DNA of 7,715 bases. It comes from Candidatus Hecatellales archaeon. Its GTDB lineage: Archaea > Thermoproteota > Bathyarchaeia > Hecatellales > Hecatellaceae. Below, one piece after another: positions 6,568 through 7,715 of this stretch. A program made the translations under genes and the position numbers. Location: assembly GCA_003662485.1 (NCBI GenBank), contig QMYD01000047.1:1-7715 (forward strand). The letters are read 5' to 3'. Each line of letters opens with the position of its first letter. Positions within the stretch are counted from its first letter, which is position 1. Below the pieces are notes generated by a model, which was not told the origin of the DNA, made no database searches, and saw nothing but the letters and a program-made list of their open reading frames with translations.

Positions 6568-7456
6568 CCTTTAAGCCCTCCCAGTCCACCTCTACCATGT
6601 ATGGTTTTCCACCAGCCCTTCTCAGGGCTTCAGCCACTCTTCCAGCTTCTCCGGGACGGGTTAAGGCGACCATGCATCCCCCACCTCCAGCCCCGGTGAG
6701 CTTAGCTCCAAGCGCTCCTCCTTTCAAGGCTGCCTCCACCAGCCTGTCAAGTTTCGGGGTTGAAAGCTGAAATTTGGAAAGCAGTTTTTGAGCCTTGTTC
6801 ATGGCTTCCCCTAAGCCTTCAAGGTTTCCCTCCTTCAAAGCCTTTAAGGCTTGGAGGGTTAGCTCCTCTGCCTCAGCCAGGTATTCGCCACGTTTTTTGG
6901 CTAGGAGGCTTCCAAACCTTTCCACTAGCCTGCCTGTTGAACGCCTTTCACCCGTGTCGCCTACGACTAGGCTTAGGGGTTGGGGGTTAAGCTTCCAAGC
7001 CTCCCCACGCTTAAAGAAGATTAGGCCTCCAAGGATAACGGTTGCCTGGTCTACGCCTGAGGGATTCCCGTGGATAAGCCTTTCAGGGATGGAGCATAAG
7101 TCCATTACGAGGTCCTTGCTTGGGGTTAGGCCTGCAAGCCTTAAAGTTGCTGCGATAGCTGCAGCTGCGATGGAGGCTGAGGAGCCGAGGCCTGCTCCAA
7201 TAGGGATTTCAGAGGAAACCCTGACTTCTAGGCTTGGAAGGGGCTTGCCAGCCCTTTGGAAGACGGCTTGAACACCCAGCTTCACAGCCTCAACCAGGCT
7301 GGGAAACCCTTCCAAGCCTAAAACCTGAAGGCCTACAGCTGGCTTCGCCTCAACCCTAACCCGGGCGTAAAGGTTTACGGCCACGCTTAGGGCTGAAGCC
7401 CCATGAACGCAGAAGTGTTCGCCTAGGAGGATTACCTTGGCTGGAGCCTCAGCCAT
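6557..7456 (-). CDS. mvk: Mevalonate kinase
   Basis: Phosphorylates mevalonate to mevalonate 5-phosphate with ATP, a GHMP-superfamily enzyme of the cytosol that feeds the dehydratase encoded on the opposite strand. Numbering from the ATG at 7456 (299 residues; archaeal enzymes are about 300-320), motif 1 is PAKVILLGEH at 5-14 with Lys7, motif 2 is PIGAGLGSSAS at 85-95, the catalytic Asp136 sits in HGNPSGVD (129-136), and motif 3 is LTGAGGGG at 253-260. HGNPSGVD and STGRLVE are the mevalonate kinase forms, as opposed to homoserine or galactokinase. ATG 7456 is chosen because the family starts just before the PAKV motif; an in-frame TTG at 7468 would add four residues. No ribosome site precedes either, so the mRNA may have a very short leader. 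The gene converges on and overlaps the IP kinase gene by 11 bases, so mevalonate kinase is made from a separate transcript from the rest of the pathway. Confidence 0.93.
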   Translation of the reverse strand: MAEAPAKVILLGEHFCVHGASALSVAVNLYARVRVEAKPAVGLQVLGLEGFPSLVEAVKLGVQAVFQRAGKPLPSLEVRVSSEIPIGAGLGSSASIAAAAIAATLRLAGLTPSKDLVMDLCSIPERLIHGNPSGVDQATVILGGLIFFKRGEAWKLNPQPLSLVVGDTGERRSTGRLVERFGSLLAKKRGEYLAEAEELTLQALKALKEGNLEGLGEAMNKAQKLLSKFQLSTPKLDRLVEAALKGGALGAKLTGAGGGGCMVALTRPGEAGRVAEALRRAGGKPYMVEVDWEGLKVKP

Positions 7457-7491
7457 GTTTAAAGCCAAGGGTCTTCAAGTCAAAAATGCCC

Positions 7492-7508
7492 TACGTTTTT
7501 GATAAATC
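7492..7508 (-). promoter_or_regulatory. Possible TATA box for mevalonate kinase
   Basis: Read on the minus strand, GATTTATCAAAAACG is the A/T-rich patch in the 71-base gap between the partial right-hand gene and mevalonate kinase. It would place a transcription start near 7477, about 10-20 bases before the candidate start codons, in keeping with a short-leader message. The alternative is that mevalonate kinase is read through from the upstream gene on the same strand. The call is by eye only. Confidence 0.25.
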
Positions 7509-7527
7509 TGCCCCTAGAGGGGGAAGG

Positions 7528-7715
7528 CTAGGATTCAAGCAGCCTCTTAACGATGCTAACCTCTTTCAGGCTTATGTTCCTCCACTTTATTTTGCCTAGG
7601 AGGAGGTCGGTGGGGTTAAGCCTCTTCTCCTCCAGCATCCTCCTCAGGATTTCGCTATTCGTCTCAAGGTACATGTCCTCCTCGGGTAGGCTTTCCGGGG
7701 AAACCTCCAAGCTTA
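7528..7715 (-). CDS. C-terminal fragment of an unrecognised protein
   Basis: The reading frame enters from beyond the right edge (no stop before the window ends) and closes with TAG at 7528-7530, giving the last 62 or so residues of a protein. A TTG at 7710 is the first possible start inside the window, but nothing marks it as real, so a 5'-truncated gene is more likely. The fragment is charged and probably helical: ETNSEILRRMLEEKRLNP looks like an amphipathic helix, followed by DLLLGKIKWRNISLKEVSIVKRLLES. There is no cysteine, membrane segment or motif that I can assign to a family. The stop lies 71 bases upstream of the mevalonate kinase ATG on the same strand, so the two could share a transcript. 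Coding potential is supported by the tight spacing and by codon use similar to its neighbours, but it is not proven. Confidence 0.5.
   Translation of the reverse strand, partial: SLEVSPESLPEEDMYLETNSEILRRMLEEKRLNPTDLLLGKIKWRNISLKEVSIVKRLLES

Noticed and set aside
6795..7271. 158-residue open frame on the plus strand opposite mevalonate kinase
   Set aside because: It is the reverse complement of conserved kinase motifs, rich in Pro/Ser/Arg, with no family resemblance.
7511..7524. Short C/G hairpin CCCC-TAGA-GGGG after the partial right-hand gene, as a terminator
   Set aside because: The stem is only four or five pairs and no T-run follows immediately on the minus strand; the evidence is too weak to call.
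1..7715. CRISPR array, insertion sequence, phage or defence genes
   Set aside because: No regularly spaced repeats, terminal inverted repeats, transposase, integrase or nuclease frames were seen; almost all DNA is accounted for by core metabolic genes.

Overview
The window reads as a compact stretch of archaeal chromosome, roughly half G+C, dense in AGG arginine codons, with most genes starting at TTG and intergenic gaps under about 75 bases. All but two genes belong to archaeal membrane-lipid synthesis. The gene set (aconitase-X type phosphomevalonate dehydratase, UbiD-type decarboxylase, isopentenyl phosphate kinase, tetraether synthase) excludes Bacteria and points to an archaeon using the 'archaeal' mevalonate pathway first worked out in Aeropyrum. 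It argues against Sulfolobales, Thermoplasmatales and Haloarchaea, which use other variants. A TACK-type lineage (for example Bathyarchaeia or another Thermoproteota) is my best guess, but the sequence alone does not settle it.

Layout. (1) 1-1422, plus: 3' part of a radical-SAM tetraether lipid synthase (Tes) whose N-terminus lies left of the window. (2) 1419-1847, minus: an IscU/NifU-type iron-sulfur scaffold, tail-to-tail with tes and overlapping it by 4 bases. (3) 1848-1909: an A/T-rich divergent promoter. (4) 1910-6567, plus: a tight five-gene run of UbiA prenyltransferase (probable DGGGP synthase), UbiD-family decarboxylase (probable anhydromevalonate phosphate decarboxylase), phosphomevalonate dehydratase large and small subunits, and isopentenyl phosphate kinase. 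The last three genes overlap. (5) 6557-7456, minus: mevalonate kinase, converging on and overlapping the kinase gene at the end of the run. (6) 7528-7715, minus: the C-terminal end of an unrecognised protein that continues past the right edge.

How they work together. Mevalonate kinase makes mevalonate 5-phosphate. The two-subunit dehydratase turns it into trans-anhydromevalonate 5-phosphate. The UbiD enzyme decarboxylates that to isopentenyl phosphate, and isopentenyl phosphate kinase gives IPP. After chain elongation by enzymes not in this window, the UbiA protein attaches the second geranylgeranyl chain to the glycerol phosphate backbone, and Tes finally joins two diether lipids into a tetraether. 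Every step from mevalonate to IPP is therefore encoded here, together with one middle and one final step of lipid assembly. The scaffold protein could supply iron-sulfur clusters to Tes and the dehydratase. HMG-CoA reductase, IPP isomerase, prenyl diphosphate synthase and the UbiX flavin prenyltransferase needed by UbiD are not present. There are no RNA genes, mobile elements or CRISPR arrays, and no gene-free stretch longer than 300 bases.
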